The position numbers were made by a program, and so were the translations under genes. A stretch of DNA of 64,000 nt from Scolanthus callimorphus (Eukaryota; Cnidaria; Anthozoa; Actiniaria; Edwardsiidae): NCBI GenBank assembly GCA_033964015.1, contig CM066919.1:7069831-7133830 (forward strand), given 5' to 3'. Each line of letters opens with the position of its first letter. Position 1 is the first letter of the stretch. Below, piece by piece: positions 23,301-38,300 of the stretch. The notes under the pieces are model-generated. The model was given only the letters and a program-made list of their open reading frames with translations. It searched no databases and had not been told where the DNA came from.

Positions 23301-26300
23301 GAACGTACAGCCGAAACAACCTTAACATCCAAAGTTGTTACAGAAAATGTGCAAGTCGAGTAATATCAATTTTAGCACAGCGACAGGCTGACTGGAAAAC
23401 CTGACTGTTGAAAGGTATCGAACGCTTTTCCATCCAGTAAAAGCGAATTCCACAAATGGCAGAGGCATTGTCCCTGATTTGTTTCTACAAATGGATGACC
23501 GTAGGTCATGCCGACAAGATAATCAACTGCCTAACAATAGGAATAAACCAACTATTTTACTGCGTTCCTTTTCAAAAAGGTAGATTGCTAGTGCTTCATC
23601 ACACGAGGATCCGCAGGGCTGATATTTTGGTTCCAAGATTTAATTGGTAATCATAATCATGCCGGGCTTTTATTGACAGATAAGTTTAAGGAACAAACGA
23701 TTCCGCTGGCAGTAACAATAGAGTCTGTGTCAACAGCCCTGTTGATTGGCATTTTCGAGAGCTTAAATAATAATAAAGTTTTTATTGCCAAAATGGCATC
23801 TCAAGAACGTGGCCATCGCACGGCCAAGTCATTTATGTCTGTGTACAAAAAATGTAGGGCCTGAGCAAGATTTATAAAAAACCTTTTGTATAGCTTTTTG
23901 TGTGTGTGCTTTTTGTATAGCACACTTGTGTATGAAGCTTGACAAAACAATTAGCAATATATATGATATTTCCAAAAAAAACTGATTGCGAATAATTTAA
24001 ATGCGGAGAGGATAACTATAAACATTCTGTATTATGTGTCTCGTATTTGAGTGCCTTTGTTTGGAGGGCAGTTGTGTAGTACTGTGGGAATCAGGCTTGA
24101 AGGTTGGAAGAAATGAATGTAGATAGACACAGCGGTCTCTGTATCTCGCGCATGCACCAATGGCTGTCACCAGAGCCTCCCCCGCGAGGTGACAAGCCGG
24201 GGAGCTCCGGGTACGAGAATGCCAGTAAAAAGACCAGTTATTGCAAAAAGGAAGTGACACAGAGATGGAACAAAACAAAAAAGAGTGCACGGATAAGTGC
24301 AGAAGAAAACGACGTCAATTTCTATACAAAATTCCAGCGTCAATATTTGTCACACACTCAAGATTACCAATTTTAGGAATTACATTTTGAAAAACCCGAT
24401 CTATTGCAAAATGTCTGAGATTTGTTTTGGGATATTAAAAATATTAAAACAAATTGATAATCATGGACGGCAGTTTTGAACCTACAGAAGTAATGTACAG
24501 TAATGAATTATAACTAATAAAAACTGAGGGCAGTGCTAAATTGATCGAGCTACATCGCTTCCCTTTATCATAGAAACAAACAGCGTGGACTTCAGAATCT
24601 GTACAGCACTGTACTTCAATCCATTCATTTGAATGCACCGCTAATGAAAATCTTTCACAACGTAAACAAAGCACAAACATCCTCGAAATTAATCACTTTT
24701 TCTTAACCAAAAGTCCTTCCTGCGGGGACACCAAGTCACTGATAATGGTTTAGTAAGTAAAAGATTCTAACAGGGGGATGAACAAACGCACAGCTGATGC
24801 AAGAACACACGGCCATCTAAAGTAGTGTCCAAGTAAAAGGATATGACTGTGGATTCGCTTATAGCAGCTTTTAAGTACGGAACAGTCGGGCTGGCTTTAA
24901 CTGCTCTCCTTTTTATAGGAGTCCCTGGCAACTGTCTTGTTATTGCTGCCATAAAAAGAAAGAGGTGTATGAGAAGTACTACTAATTACTTATTAGCAAA
25001 CGTTGCAGCTGCAGACATTTTAACGACAGTCTTTCTCTTCCTAAATGCAGTGCCTACCTTTGTGAAGCTTCCATCGGGAATCCTAGGTGTCCTGGCTTGT
25101 AAGACATTTTCATATAATGTCCCTGCCACGGCGAGCTGTGCTTCAATTCTCACTCTATCTGTGGTGGCATTGGAAAGATATCAAGCTGTGATACATCCCC
25201 TTCGAAGATCTTTCAAACTAACAAAAAGTACCGTGCATTATGCAATTTTTGCAATATGGATTGTCTCAGTGGCCTACACGTTACCTCTGTATGTTTTCAA
25301 CTCTAACAGAAAGAACAAAAAGGGATGCACCCCTGTTTATCCCGATGAACACTTATGGGAAACATATCTAATTATCTGTGCGGTGACGTTCGTCTTTCTA
25401 CCATTTACCTTCATAACATTTTGCTATGGCTGCATTTCAAATGAGCTATATTTTAAAAGCAGGGTAAGCCCACAGAATTTAGTTGCAGCAGAGGAAGAAC
25501 GAATGAGAAGAAAATTGTTCAAGACTTCTTTATCAGTGACGTTTGCATTCGGCGCTTGCTTTCTGCCTTTTGCAATTTGCCTGTCCTGTAAGTGCCCCAG
25601 CAATGCTCGACTGATTACGGCCGCAATATTTGTCCTTGATTCTGCCATCAATCCCTTACTTTATGCATATCAAAGTGAAAATTTTAGAGATGCATTTAAA
25701 GAGATGATTTCAATGTGTAAAGTAAACCTTCCAAAACGAAAGGGAGTCGGCTTAGTAGGGCCTGCCGTCATCAGGAATTCTAAAAGGGGTGAAGAGCCTA
25801 ACAGTCCAAACACTACATGCTGATCTCTAGCTACACAGTATGTGTACACTCTATACGTGCTGACAGCGAAATCAAGCACGGATCCATAACAGTCGGGAAA
25901 ATTTCTGTCTCAGACAAGATAATGAGATCCCACTTCAATGAACAGCGTTATCAGCGTTCGCCCTTCATTCACACAGGAAGCCCATGTAGAGCCGCCTGTT
26001 GGCAATTGCTCGTTTTTTTTGCCAATGCATCCATTTCAAAATAAGTCAAACAGGTATCATTCAACCTATCCCTAAGGTAGCCATCTTAGAGTCAAATGTT
26101 GTAGCCAAAGCTAATCGGATGCTTGGCTTCCTGCGTCGGCACTGCGCGCAGTTAGGGCCTGACCGTGACTACTACATCTTACTACATCTTGCTCGCACAT
26201 TGACTATGCAAGTAAAGTCTGGGCTCTTCGGTCTTGTATCTCAGATCTCAGGCTGTTAGAAGGAGTCCAGCGCCGCGCTACTTGTTTTTATTCTTGCGAC

Positions 26301-29300
26301 CCCGACCCGACTAAAAGGCCCAGCTACAAATTCCGCTTGCTGACGCTTTGACTGCTACCCGTTTCGTACTGGCTTGTAATAAAGTACATCTGTTTCTTAT
26401 ATAAGGCATAAAACGGTCTTTACAATATTCCCTTAGAAATCTTTGTAAATTTTAATACTGACCGCACTAGAAATGCTGAACATCATCGGAACCTCCGCAA
26501 CGTTTTAGAACTTCGTTTTCTGCTCTGGAACAATCTCCTTGTAAAAACCCTCATCACGTAAAGCTGAATTTTTGTATTTCTTTAATATCTGTTGTTGTAC
26601 TATGGCGATGAAAGCTACTATATAAATAAAAAAATAATAAATATTCATTGTATCCCAAAGTAAGCTATCCCCATATCACAAGATGGGGAAAATTTATCCC
26701 CGCTAGTTTTTGCAAGGTTGGCACCTTACGATCAATCTATTGACATGGGGAGGAATAAATCGGTTGCAGAAATGGTCTAGAAATAAGGATTGAAAGAAGG
26801 CCTGCATTGGAAGTGTGACTGCAGCCGGAATTATGCGGGAATTAGAAAATAATCAGCACTGAATATCAATAGCGAACAACAAACGAAGCATACTCTTAAA
26901 ATTTGAAGGTTTTAGATTCAATCGTTCAATGTTCAATTTAGAGAAAACATGTGGGCTAATGAGCCTTCCGCCACAATCCACTCGATTTTAAAAACCTGTG
27001 TGGATCATTCAAAACTTAGTGAAAATCGTCAATGCCTTCTTCGGGATAGTATTTATTTGATCTTGAGCAATTTTAGAACATTTTTTTTTAAAGCAAAGAG
27101 GCTTTTTTAAAGTGCTACTCAAGGCTGGAATTTTAACGACTTATTTGATTGCACATTCAAAATAAGGAAGAATGTCGCTTATTTCGCGTGCATAGCTCTT
27201 TTGGTTACGGAGATATTCAAGATTTTTACTTATGCAAATTAACAAAAAATGACGTCACAACAAGACAAGGCCAAAAGAGGCCAACAATGTTTGATGTATA
27301 ATTCTGTTTGGGATAATTAGATTCACTTCAAACTTGGTAATAACAAAGAAGAACCAAGACCTCATACATCCATATGCTAATTAGTGTTTTCATGGTAACA
27401 CGTTTGGCTATAGACGTAAAATCTGTGAAATATTCTCTATGTTGTGAAAGTCTTCGAAACTTCCTGATTTGTTTGTCAACACAACCCAGAGTATTTTGGT
27501 AAAGTATTGTAGTACTTCACTTGTAGGTGAATAAGTTTCAGATTGTTCCTATTTTTTGAACAGACAGCCCTAGTGTCAATAGGGTTACCATGGAAACAGT
27601 AATAAACATGTCAGAGGTTGTGGTTTTGGTCATTCTTTGTTATTACCAAGTTTTAAGTGAATCTAACTATCCCAAACAGAATTATACATAAGACATTGTT
27701 GGCCTCTTTTGCCCTTGTCTTGTTGTGACGTCATTTTTTGCTAATTTGCATAAGTAAAAATCTTCAATATCTCTGAAACTAAAAGAGCTATGAACGCGAA
27801 TTAAACGGCATTCTTCCTTATTTTGAATGTGCAATAAAATAAGCCATTAAAATTTCAGCCTTAAGTAGCACTTTAAAAGACTTGATTGAGCTCCTCGCCA
27901 TGCGCTCATAATTTGAGTTACGAACGTCAAACTTTCTTGGTTTCTTGGTACGCTTCATTCACCAGACGCTATTGAAATTCAGAACATTTTCTTCCGTTAC
28001 GCTTGCTGATTTTCACTAATGCTTATGCAAATGAGAAAAATTATACATTGACGTCACAATATAATCGCCTATTATTAAATATAATGAATAATAACATGTC
28101 TTCCACTCTCATACGGGAGTAAATTGAGCTTATCGGGTTTGTGAGAACGGGGTGTGCTGTTACAGTTTCGACGTTCAAGAAAATTTTCGAAGGCTAGTGG
28201 CAGCTTTTTAAAAGTTTGTGATTTTATCGGGGCAACACGCTCATCATTAGCTCACATGTTTAGTCTTCGAATTGAATGTCCACGCAATTTTACATTTGGA
28301 GATATCACCTTCACAAAAAACTGTTCAGTTATGTCCCATTCACTGGCCTGTATTCATATTCAGAATTCATCATTTTATAGCTACCTCGAACAGCATATTT
28401 TCTCGACATTATCATATTCGCTTCTTATATATATTGCTGATATTTATCCTCCGTTTTAATCCGAGGGAAGAACAAATAGCATGGTTCACTTTCGGAATTA
28501 TTATTTGTACAGTAGAGACTTCGTACTATCGAGTTTCTCTATATGTACTTTAATTTTGAATGTGTTTGACTTATTAGGTATGGTTCATTTTGTTAGTTCA
28601 ACAAAGAAGTGAAAGAGCGCCAGTGAATCAACGTTCACAGGGCTTGAAATTGCGCCCGATACAGGCGTAAATACGACTAACTTTTTTTTATTTAGGCGTA
28701 AAATAACGAGTGTGTTTTCAGTCTTTGCAGTGTTCTCCTAGTGGATTTACGCCTTGTAGATTTTTACTGAATTACACCTATAATGTTGGTACAAGGCGTA
28801 AAGTTCAATGTTACTTAATCGAGAAAAAAAGGAAATTAATTCCGGAAATTTCGATTTCTCATTCATCTGTTTTGAGAACAACCGCACACTGGAACGATAA
28901 CAGACCGATGGCATAACATTTCAAATGAACATTTTTCCAACCGACATATCAAGTGAGGCGGTCTGTAAAGATCGAGGAAGGCCGGAAAAACAGATTTTCA
29001 CATAACTTGTCAGAATAAAGCCCATCAATCGCTGATTACGCTGATAGCGCAAAGTATGACTTTGCGCTGAATATTTTACGAGAAACAACCTTGGAACAAT
29101 GTCGAACCACTGGTTTTAGCCCTTGGCGAGGTCGTGTCAGCGTGTATATTATAAGTGAAAATTCTAGGAAAATTAAAACAATCATTGCTGAACATTTTAT
29201 GGGTATTTTATTTCCTGATGTTAATTATGAAATATTTTTACATTTTACAATATTTTCCATTTGCACGATAAATGTTTCAAGGATCGATTTTAGCGGGCTA

Positions 29301-32300
29301 AATCTAACGAAGTCCAGACTTAGCAGACTTCAGATTTTTTATTCAGACTTTTAAATATTATTTACAGGAGTGGCTGATCCGCAAATAGACTTACTAATCG
29401 AGGCGGACCAGCCTTATCAGGGTTTTTAAATACATATATTTTGTAACAGGGTTTTGCTCAACTTATATAAGATTGAAGAAGAAGAAGAAGAAGAGCTTAC
29501 AGACGATTGTTATTATTATTATTTTTTAACCCTATTCAGACTGGGGGGGGGGGGGCTTTTCGAGCCCCCCCTCCAGTAAAATCCTGATTACTCTAAAACC
29601 ACTGCAGCTATGATGGTGAAACTTCGTGACTTTTCCTAAAATTTATCTGGGGACATTTTAGTGTCAATGACATGTCAGTGTCAACGACCCAGTTTCCATG
29701 GCAACCACTTTTTGACATGCATGTTTGCAAAACTCGAAAAAACGTGACTTTTTCATATTTCAAGCTTAATGTTGGACACATTGCCCAATTTATGACTATC
29801 GGAGCTTGTACTCCTTAGTAATTTATGTACAGGCTAATTAATTTTTGACACAAAATCTTTGGGGGTAGGGGTAGGGGGATTTTGTTCATTTTAACATATG
29901 GTCTAAAACTAGCTCTGGGATTCACAAATTTCCTTTTAATTCAACTTTTTGAATGTCAAACACTTCTTTGATGAGTAGTTTGTACATTTTGACCATTTTT
30001 ATCTCATTGAGTATTTATCTGAAGAGTCAAATGGAAATTAAATGAAATCCAAGATGGCGGATCCAAGATGGCGGACAATATTTTCAAAAGTCGTCATTAT
30101 GAAGCAAGTTTAATAAAATTGTTAATGTCACAAATTATTACATTTACATTATCTTGATGTTAATTAGTTGGCTTTTAGAGTATTATCTACCAAGTTTTTG
30201 GAAGTTAATTAAAATTACTTAAAAATTGATAAAACATCAATTGTGACGTCACATTGTGTCTTTGCTCTCACGTGACAAAAATAAGTGTGGTGATTTGTCT
30301 AAGGTTCATGGTCATTGTGTGAAAGTTTGATGATCATAGCCCCAGTGGTTCCAGAGATATAGAGGGGGGACCGAATTAGCCCCCCCCCCCAGTCACAGAT
30401 GGTCCAAAGCTTGCCGCTGCAATATTGTATTAATTCCCTCATGTTAGTAATATTCTTTTCAAAGTACACGAAGTAATATTCCTTTTTGCTTAATCGGTAT
30501 CACCCGAGGCGTATAATTGGTTCTTGATCTTAATTGAAGTTCTTATGCCTTTTGTTATCCACGGTTTAGACAGTTGTTTTAATTTTCTCTTAGAAAGTTT
30601 CTTTATTGACGCATGCCTATTGACAATCTTGTTAAGTTTTTTAGAAAAACAGGTAAAATACTATCAACATTGTTGTTGCCGTTTATGAAAAGGTTATCCC
30701 AGTTAACTTGAGACATTTTTCTAATTGATGCATTTTTCCTAATTGATGTACCGTTAGCAGAAGAGATCAAGCAAAATTGTGAAAAGTGATCACTTACATC
30801 CGAGATAATGTTACCGCTGTATGCAACCTGTTCAGGAATATTTACAAAGATGCTATCAATAAGAGAAGCAGAATTTTTGTGAACGCGCGTTGGCTTGTCA
30901 ATGGTAGGAACGAGATAACAGCTTAAGAGAGACAAAATAAAGTTATGAGCATAATTACAGCGCGCGCTTTTTAATATGTCGACATTGGTATCTCCCTAGA
31001 GGCACACAATCTTTCCCGTCCAGATAAATTTTTCAATTGTCTCTTCAATGTATAATCGAAATTCCACCGGCGAATTATGCTGGCGGTAAACGATGCAACA
31101 AATAAAAAATGTTTTTCTTTCCCGGGAAACTAATCTCTATCCAGAGAGCCAGGAATGCAGTGTTGGATGTTTGGCTTATCTCCGGTGTAATAACCTGTGA
31201 GTGCGCACGAACTGCGTCACAAAGCTTCCTTTGTTTGGTAGAACGAATCAGGATGAAATAAGAACTGAACACAAAGGTGTCCTCTGGGAATGGTTATTAC
31301 ACCGGAGTTAACCCGGATGTTTTTTCTATAACTCCGTAATCATGCGTTTCATCAATGAACAACCCAACACCCCCGGCTGACACCCCGGGGACGTATTCAA
31401 AATTATATCCTAGTAGTTTCGGTAAATCTTCGTGTCTAGATCACGCTGAAATTCCGTCCTGTGACTAGAGGTAAACAAACTGCTTCCAACTGACTCAAAG
31501 TGGGCGTCTGCCAAGCATGAAGTTCATTGGAAAACATTCCACGTTTTTTAAATGTTAACGGCCACTGCACAATTGTAGGCTTGTTGCTTTACCACCTTTG
31601 ACTTTTCACTCATAACATCATTAGTGAGTGGAAATGTCTTTATTTTTATTTCAGGCGAGGGTAGTGACGTCGTTACCAGTCTACCAGAAACAATACCGCC
31701 GCCAACCACCATCGCGCCCACTCAAGGTATTACTCCTGACATCTACGGTTAAACCTAAAAAATTGTCACAACAAATATTTTTCCCGCAAATCCGGGAGAT
31801 GTGTATCGTGAAAAGCATACCTAAAATGTGCGAAAATCCAATTGGGAAAAGGAGGTTAAATTTGAGTCTTTCATATTCAGCTCAACTGCATAAGCAAAGT
31901 TTGTTTGTGTTAATTATTTATTTATGCAAATTGAGCAACCCACTAAATATAGAAACAACTTATTCAGAATCAAGCTACCGCCTGGAATAGCTGAATTGCG
32001 AATTGCTGGAGTTTAAATATATTTTTATATTAATTATCTGGTACAAAAGTGAAGTGGAAAATGAAGTGCACTAAGGATTTCAAAAGATATCGGTATTGAA
32101 AAAAAAAAATGTGGAATTTTATAAACTATAAAGGTGCAGCAGGAAACATTTTGAAAAACTTAGTCATAGCTCATGAGGACACAAGCGCTTAGCAAAATGT
32201 TGAATAATTTTCACGGCTAGCAGTACGAGTTTTAGTGTTGTAACAGTTACACAAGAAATAATTATTTCGTGAGATGAAATGGTTATTTCTTTCATGCTAC

Positions 32301-35300
32301 AACAGCAACCAACAGGAAAAGCAAAGTTTTCACACATGTAAAAGTAAACCTTAGATGAGCTAAGCTCTAAAGAAACACATTTAAAAACGTTGCCTTGTTG
32401 CAACATAAATTCAACAACCGGATTGACCGGACTATATTGCGAGCCCCGTCCCCAGGGGGTACTCGATCCAAAGTTGGGTAGGGCTGGTCCGTTCGAGCTC
32501 GCAAAATATGACCCTGTTTAACAGAAAAGCCGCTGGTTGTTCTACCTTGTTTATGACAAAACCACAAAATATCAGAAACTGAATGCCCTTGCGGCGACAT
32601 GAACTCGAAAATTTGAAAACTCGATACCCTGTTTATGACCACAGACTCGAAAATCCAGAAATGTTTATGACCAGAAGCTCAAAAACCCTATCCTTTTCAG
32701 GAGCATCCAATGGCCAATATATGGGAGTACCCCCGACTCGTATGTTTTAGCGTATAGTATGACAGTATTCTCACTGGTCTAATTATGCGATATATAAGAT
32801 ATGAATTCATTAACATAGTCATCCATTTGGTCGCTACTCGAGTGCTAGGTTCGTTTCATGCACCCAATGCAAGACGGTCCATCTTTTCTAAGCAAAGGCA
32901 AAGAGGATCAGCGAACACTTAACAGAACTTCAAGCTCCAACAAAATAAGTAGAAATCTACTGAAAACTCTACTATCCAATTAACGATTTGCTATAGGAAC
33001 ACCTCCCCCTCATCCGTATTTGTACTCAATTCGGTCCCGATCTACTTTTAATGTGGACAGCTCCAGCAACGCCAAAATACGAGTTCATTGGATGCTACAA
33101 AGACGAGGCAAATGACAGAGCGATGGGACATTGCATTAAGAATATGAGAACTGCCAACATGTGGAACGACTGGCCAAACATGACAAAAACCATTGATGGT
33201 TGTGCAAAGGCCGCTTACAACATAAGGTGATTTATTACAACCTTTGCTAATGGGAAGGGTCGTGGTCAAAATTTCAATTCTCCCCAGAATCACCAAACTT
33301 GATGCTGGTGATACTATTTGTCACATAGGGTAGTTTACAATTAAAAAGTCTTACAATAACTATTTTATTAAAGTATACAATGATAAAATTATAAAACAAA
33401 ACCATTTACAATGATTTAAAAAGTAAAAACAACAAAAGATAATAATGACCGCTAACAATTTTATAAACGGAATGCGTGCTTGAAAAGGATGATCTTTATG
33501 TTAGTTTTGAAAATACTGAGATCGAACCCTACTCGGATTTCATACGGCAGAGAATTCCAAAATTCGAGGGCCTGAAAGGAAAAGGATCTGTGGTCTTAGG
33601 ATTTGTGGCTGTAGCAAGGTGCTACCAGAAATCATTTGTTAGAAGAGCGGAGTGTCCGAGTGGGTTTGTAGGGAAGTTCACGGAGATAGGGTGGTACAAG
33701 GTTATTAAGAGCTTCAAGGTATGGGGAAAGGTTCGAGGGCTCTTTTGCCAAAATTATTTTAAAGGCCCATCACCAACCGACAGCCTTTGCGGACACTTAG
33801 CCAATCAGAGCACCCGAAAAACAATGGATCAATTTGAAAACAAAAGAAAACGGGGCGCAAAGGCTCCCGGTTGGTGACGGGCCTTTAAAGCTTTTGAAGA
33901 GTAGAACACAGATGTGATTTTTTCATTAATTATTCATGAATTATTAATAAAAGCAAAAATTATTTGTAAAAAAAACTGATTTTCTCGTTTGACCAAGTTC
34001 TAGTCCAATAGAACCACCAAGTTTTGTATCATCTTGGATTACCCTAAGGTGGATCCCAAAAGTGTGCCAGCGATTTTTAAAATGTTCCTTCGTTCGAATT
34101 TTGTGACGATTTTTGTTTCAGTTCGAGTTTTTTAGGTTACTATCTAATTTCAAAAAGCAATAAAACCCTAAATATAGAACGTACACAAATCGCCGACACA
34201 CTTTTTGAGTCCACCTTATGTGTCATTCATTCTGATACAAAACTGGGTGGTCCAATTGAATTTTGACGGACTAGAACTTGATCATACGAGAAAATTGTTT
34301 TATTTTGCCAAATTACTATTGATTTTAAAATTTAGTAATAATTAATAAACATGTCATATTTGTGTTCTACTCTTCAAAAGCTGATTATATCTGATATAAG
34401 CTGATTCAAAAAATGATATATAATACATGTACCTATCTAAAAACAGACGAAATGACAATAGTTTAGGACCCCTTGATTAACCTTAAACGTTAAAAGGAGG
34501 AGCTTGAAATCAATCCTTTCAAGAATCAACTCGAAGACTCCGCAGGCAGAACAGAACGTTTTCTGGAGAGCTTTAATTCTAAGCTACAATCGTGGACAAA
34601 AGGACATATTTTTGGCAAAAAAGCCTAGTGCCTGCTGAAAATGTCTTGTATGGTTAAGAATTAATTCCCACTATATTTTTAAAATTTTATTGAACCCGTG
34701 TGCATTTTGACAGGTTTGGACAGGTAACTCATGCTAAATTTGATTGGCACTGTGCTTTGTTGCAGATATCCTATTTTCTCGGTTCAATTTTATGGCGAAT
34801 GCTGGTCGGATGTCAGCCCTAATTATACAAAACATGGCGTCGACGACAATCGGTGCATATCAGGTGTTGGAAAAGGTTTGGGGAACGCTGTTTACAGCAT
34901 TGTCAACCTGCCTGGTAGGTGCGAAACACTCGGGCCTGATGCGCAGCCACATGCAAGCAGGATATATCATCACATAGCTACCAGATCGATTAGTATACGA
35001 TTGCATGATATAGGGTTAACGTAGACGTTCGTAAGGCCTTTTAATGAGCCTACACACCCTGCTTTGCCGCGAGTTTTTGATACCATGGAAACTTAGACTA
35101 AGGAAATAAAATGGCAGTCATATTCTGTCAAAAAACATTACAAAGACTTGTAAAAGTAGGTCGTTTGTGTAAGTCACAATTTCAGATGCACTGAATGATG
35201 TAAATAAAACAAAGCAATGCAAAGCCTTTGCCTATGGGTGTGTAGGCTCCTTTTATATGTCATATAGTAATAACAGAAACATATAACTTAGTTGAAACAT

Positions 35301-38300
35301 GTAGCGGCGAACCAAGCTGCGGATTATTCAAGATGAATTTATGACCATATTTGGTCAATAATGAACTCTCGACTGCTAACCCAAGTAGGTTTTCTCTTCA
35401 TAATATTCCATTTTTCGCTCATACAAAGTAAAGCAACAGTGGTTAGTGATAATATACTAACATTTAACATCTTTGAGTCTTGAAACAACATTATTTTCAA
35501 AATCTGTTCAATTGTTTATTCTGCGAATATTCCGCAGCTTGCCACTAAAGTAATGTATGCTTGTTACACGTTTCAACTCACTTATATGTTTCTGGTAATA
35601 ATAAATGAAAATTCCCAGGGGATCATAACTTGTTCCATATAATTTTCAAGCTTGTTTTCTGGGCATTCATCTACCATTAGACTCAGCTAAGTCAGGGTTT
35701 GCAGCCTTCAAACTCACTGTGGGTTGGTCTCATAACAGTCACTAAACTTGCATTACACACTAATTGATCGCATACAAGAATGTGATGATTTGTTTTGAGT
35801 TTTAAGGGGCGACCTTGAAGTCCAAAACGAGGTGAGCGATTTGTGGAATTATATTTCATTCTTTAGTTATAGTCATTTTTGTAAAATAATTCTTGCTGCA
35901 CCCAATCTTCAATTTCCGAGTTAAAAAATTCATAACTCACTAAATTTCAAAAATAGCTCACACCGTTCAAGACCAACAGTGTGTCATTTGAAATATGCAA
36001 TTTGTTTTCCGTAACCGAGCCCCTTGGCTGTGTGAATTGATTTTAAAGGACGCCAAAATTCGACATTAATGATTGGAGTCATCTTTCGTCTCCAATGGTA
36101 ATGGAAATGAAGCCATCGCATTCTCATCTTCATCGCATTCTCACCGTTCAAGACCAACAGTATGTCATTTGAAATATGCAATTTGTTTTCCGTAACCGAG
36201 CCCCCTAGCTGTGTGAATTGATTTTAAAGGACGCCAAAATTCGACATTAATGATTGGAGTCATCGTTCGTCTCCAATGGTAATGGAAATGAAGCCATCGC
36301 ATTCTCATCTTCAAAATATATAATTGCTGCGCAGCGAGGGAGCCTGAGGCGACCGAGCAAGCAACTCTCTAATCGGGGGTCGCTTTCAAACGTGGGCTAA
36401 TCGCAAAGGATTGTGGTAGCAATTAAAGCCGAGATTTTTTACCACAATTCCATGCGAGACTTCATTTATTGACAAAAGTAAAGGCATACTGCCGTGTAAT
36501 TACCAACAGAGCTAGCCAAGAAAAAATAACGCACGAAACAAAACCCTCTCATCACGCGTACGATAGAAACAAACTGCTCATATTACAACAATATGCAGAG
36601 GTTGGCATGAAAGTCGTGACCTTTCTATATCAAACTTCCATCGACGTCCCTGTATATTTGCTGCTCTAAATTCAAAGTGTCGCAACTGTTGTCAGTAAAT
36701 GAAGTTTTCTCCGTACACAGACGTTTGCGCGCTACACAGTGGCGATATGCTGGTTTATCGACATGGCTGTTGGCAAAAAAAAACACAGCTCGACACGCTG
36801 TTGGTGTAGCTCGGCAAAAAAATGAACGTAAGCAGCACTTTTGCCGTGTCGGCAGACTAGTAATATATAATATATTAAATATATAACACTCTATGAGGAA
36901 AAACATTTCATTTTGTCGAAGGTCTACGGTAACCTTATTAAGGCCCTGTCCACACTAGTGCATTTTTATTTGAAATACATTTTGATGCGATTGGGCCTCC
37001 TGTCCACACTAAGAAGGGGAGCGTATTCACCTAAAAAGCATAAATTGGAAAACGCTCTCGTAAGTGGATATCAACGAAAACGCATACCCATCGTTTTAGT
37101 GTGGACGGTCGAAAACGACTTTTGAAACTTTTTTTGAGACTTTTGCCTCTTCATACCGACACTTGAACAGTATTGTTAAACAGCTAGAACAAGGAAACAT
37201 GCTTATTTTTTCGACACAGTTCCAGAGATTCTTAGAAAACAAAATTGGATATATTTTTACCTGTTTAACAATCTCAGTGATGACTGTTTGTCCGTTTTCA
37301 AACGAAAACGCATCCAATATAAAACGCATCAGTGTGGAATGTATCTTAGTAAATAATATCAAAACGGCTGTGGGGCTTGGACTTCGACGATTTTCATCAA
37401 ACCTTTGGTGCAACGAAAACGAGCTCAAGATTATTATTCCTTTACTAATAAAAGGGAAAGCATAAATACATAAATAGGAATAACCCTAATAGAATTGAAC
37501 CTAAAACAACGAAACGGGGAGTACCAGGTGCGCTGAGTCGACTTTTAACATGCTTATTTTTTATATAAACTAGATAACAAAGGAAAGAAATTTGAATTTT
37601 CTTCCATCTCGTTCTTTTATAGAATGCGAAGCACCGGTTTCCTTCAAGACGGGAGGGAAGGTGGCAAAGAATGCAACCTGGTGCAAAGGAGAAAAGTCGA
37701 AATCGCTGGTATTTGACAGTCCAACGCGCGTCACAGGTGAAGCGGCGACAGCGTGTTTATTCTCCCGGCCTGATAACATACATTTCAGAGTTACAATATA
37801 CACTATTACATAAGAGAACGCTACACCCTTTCCTATTTCTGTCGCCGTATCCTGTTATTACAAACGAGACGAGAACTAGACAGGTTAGAACCGAGGTCAT
37901 CTTTAGGGTAGACCAGCTCACAGCAGAACAGTTGTATAATATGTCTACTTTACTACTCAGGACTACCAGCCCCGACCTCAATTTTAAAGTTAGAACGTTC
38001 CTGGGGAAAGTGACCTGTTAAGGAAGTTAGCGGAGCATCTTACAGAAAAGACCAAATAAGAGATAAGAGTACAACGTTCTATGAATTCAGCGGCGCAATA
38101 GAGTACGCAAATGAGAACGTTGTAACATCGCAAGTGCTTTATACGCCGATAAAGTCATAGAAAGTTCTGCTCTAATGCTTTTATGATGTAGCGGAAGGGA
38201 CCCATTACTTGGTGAAATAGGTGAAATATAGCGTAGATTTTGACCAGTCAGAGCGCGCGTTGTATTGTAGCTCTATCATAATAAAGACCCGTTTACACTT

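Noticed and set aside
23680..23864. Possible extra terminal exon after the seven TSP1-like modules (phase 1 acceptor TTGACAG, hydrophobic stretch, stop at 23864)
   Set aside because: It would not restore the split cysteine (T|AT gives Tyr), the hydrophobic stretch contains charged residues, and the route to 31655 restores Cys and a long frame. An alternative isoform cannot be fully excluded.
33476..33877. 133-residue plus-strand ORF in intron 10
   Set aside because: Its C-terminal third is the TTAA MITE at 33759-33888, and the rest has no recognisable domain.
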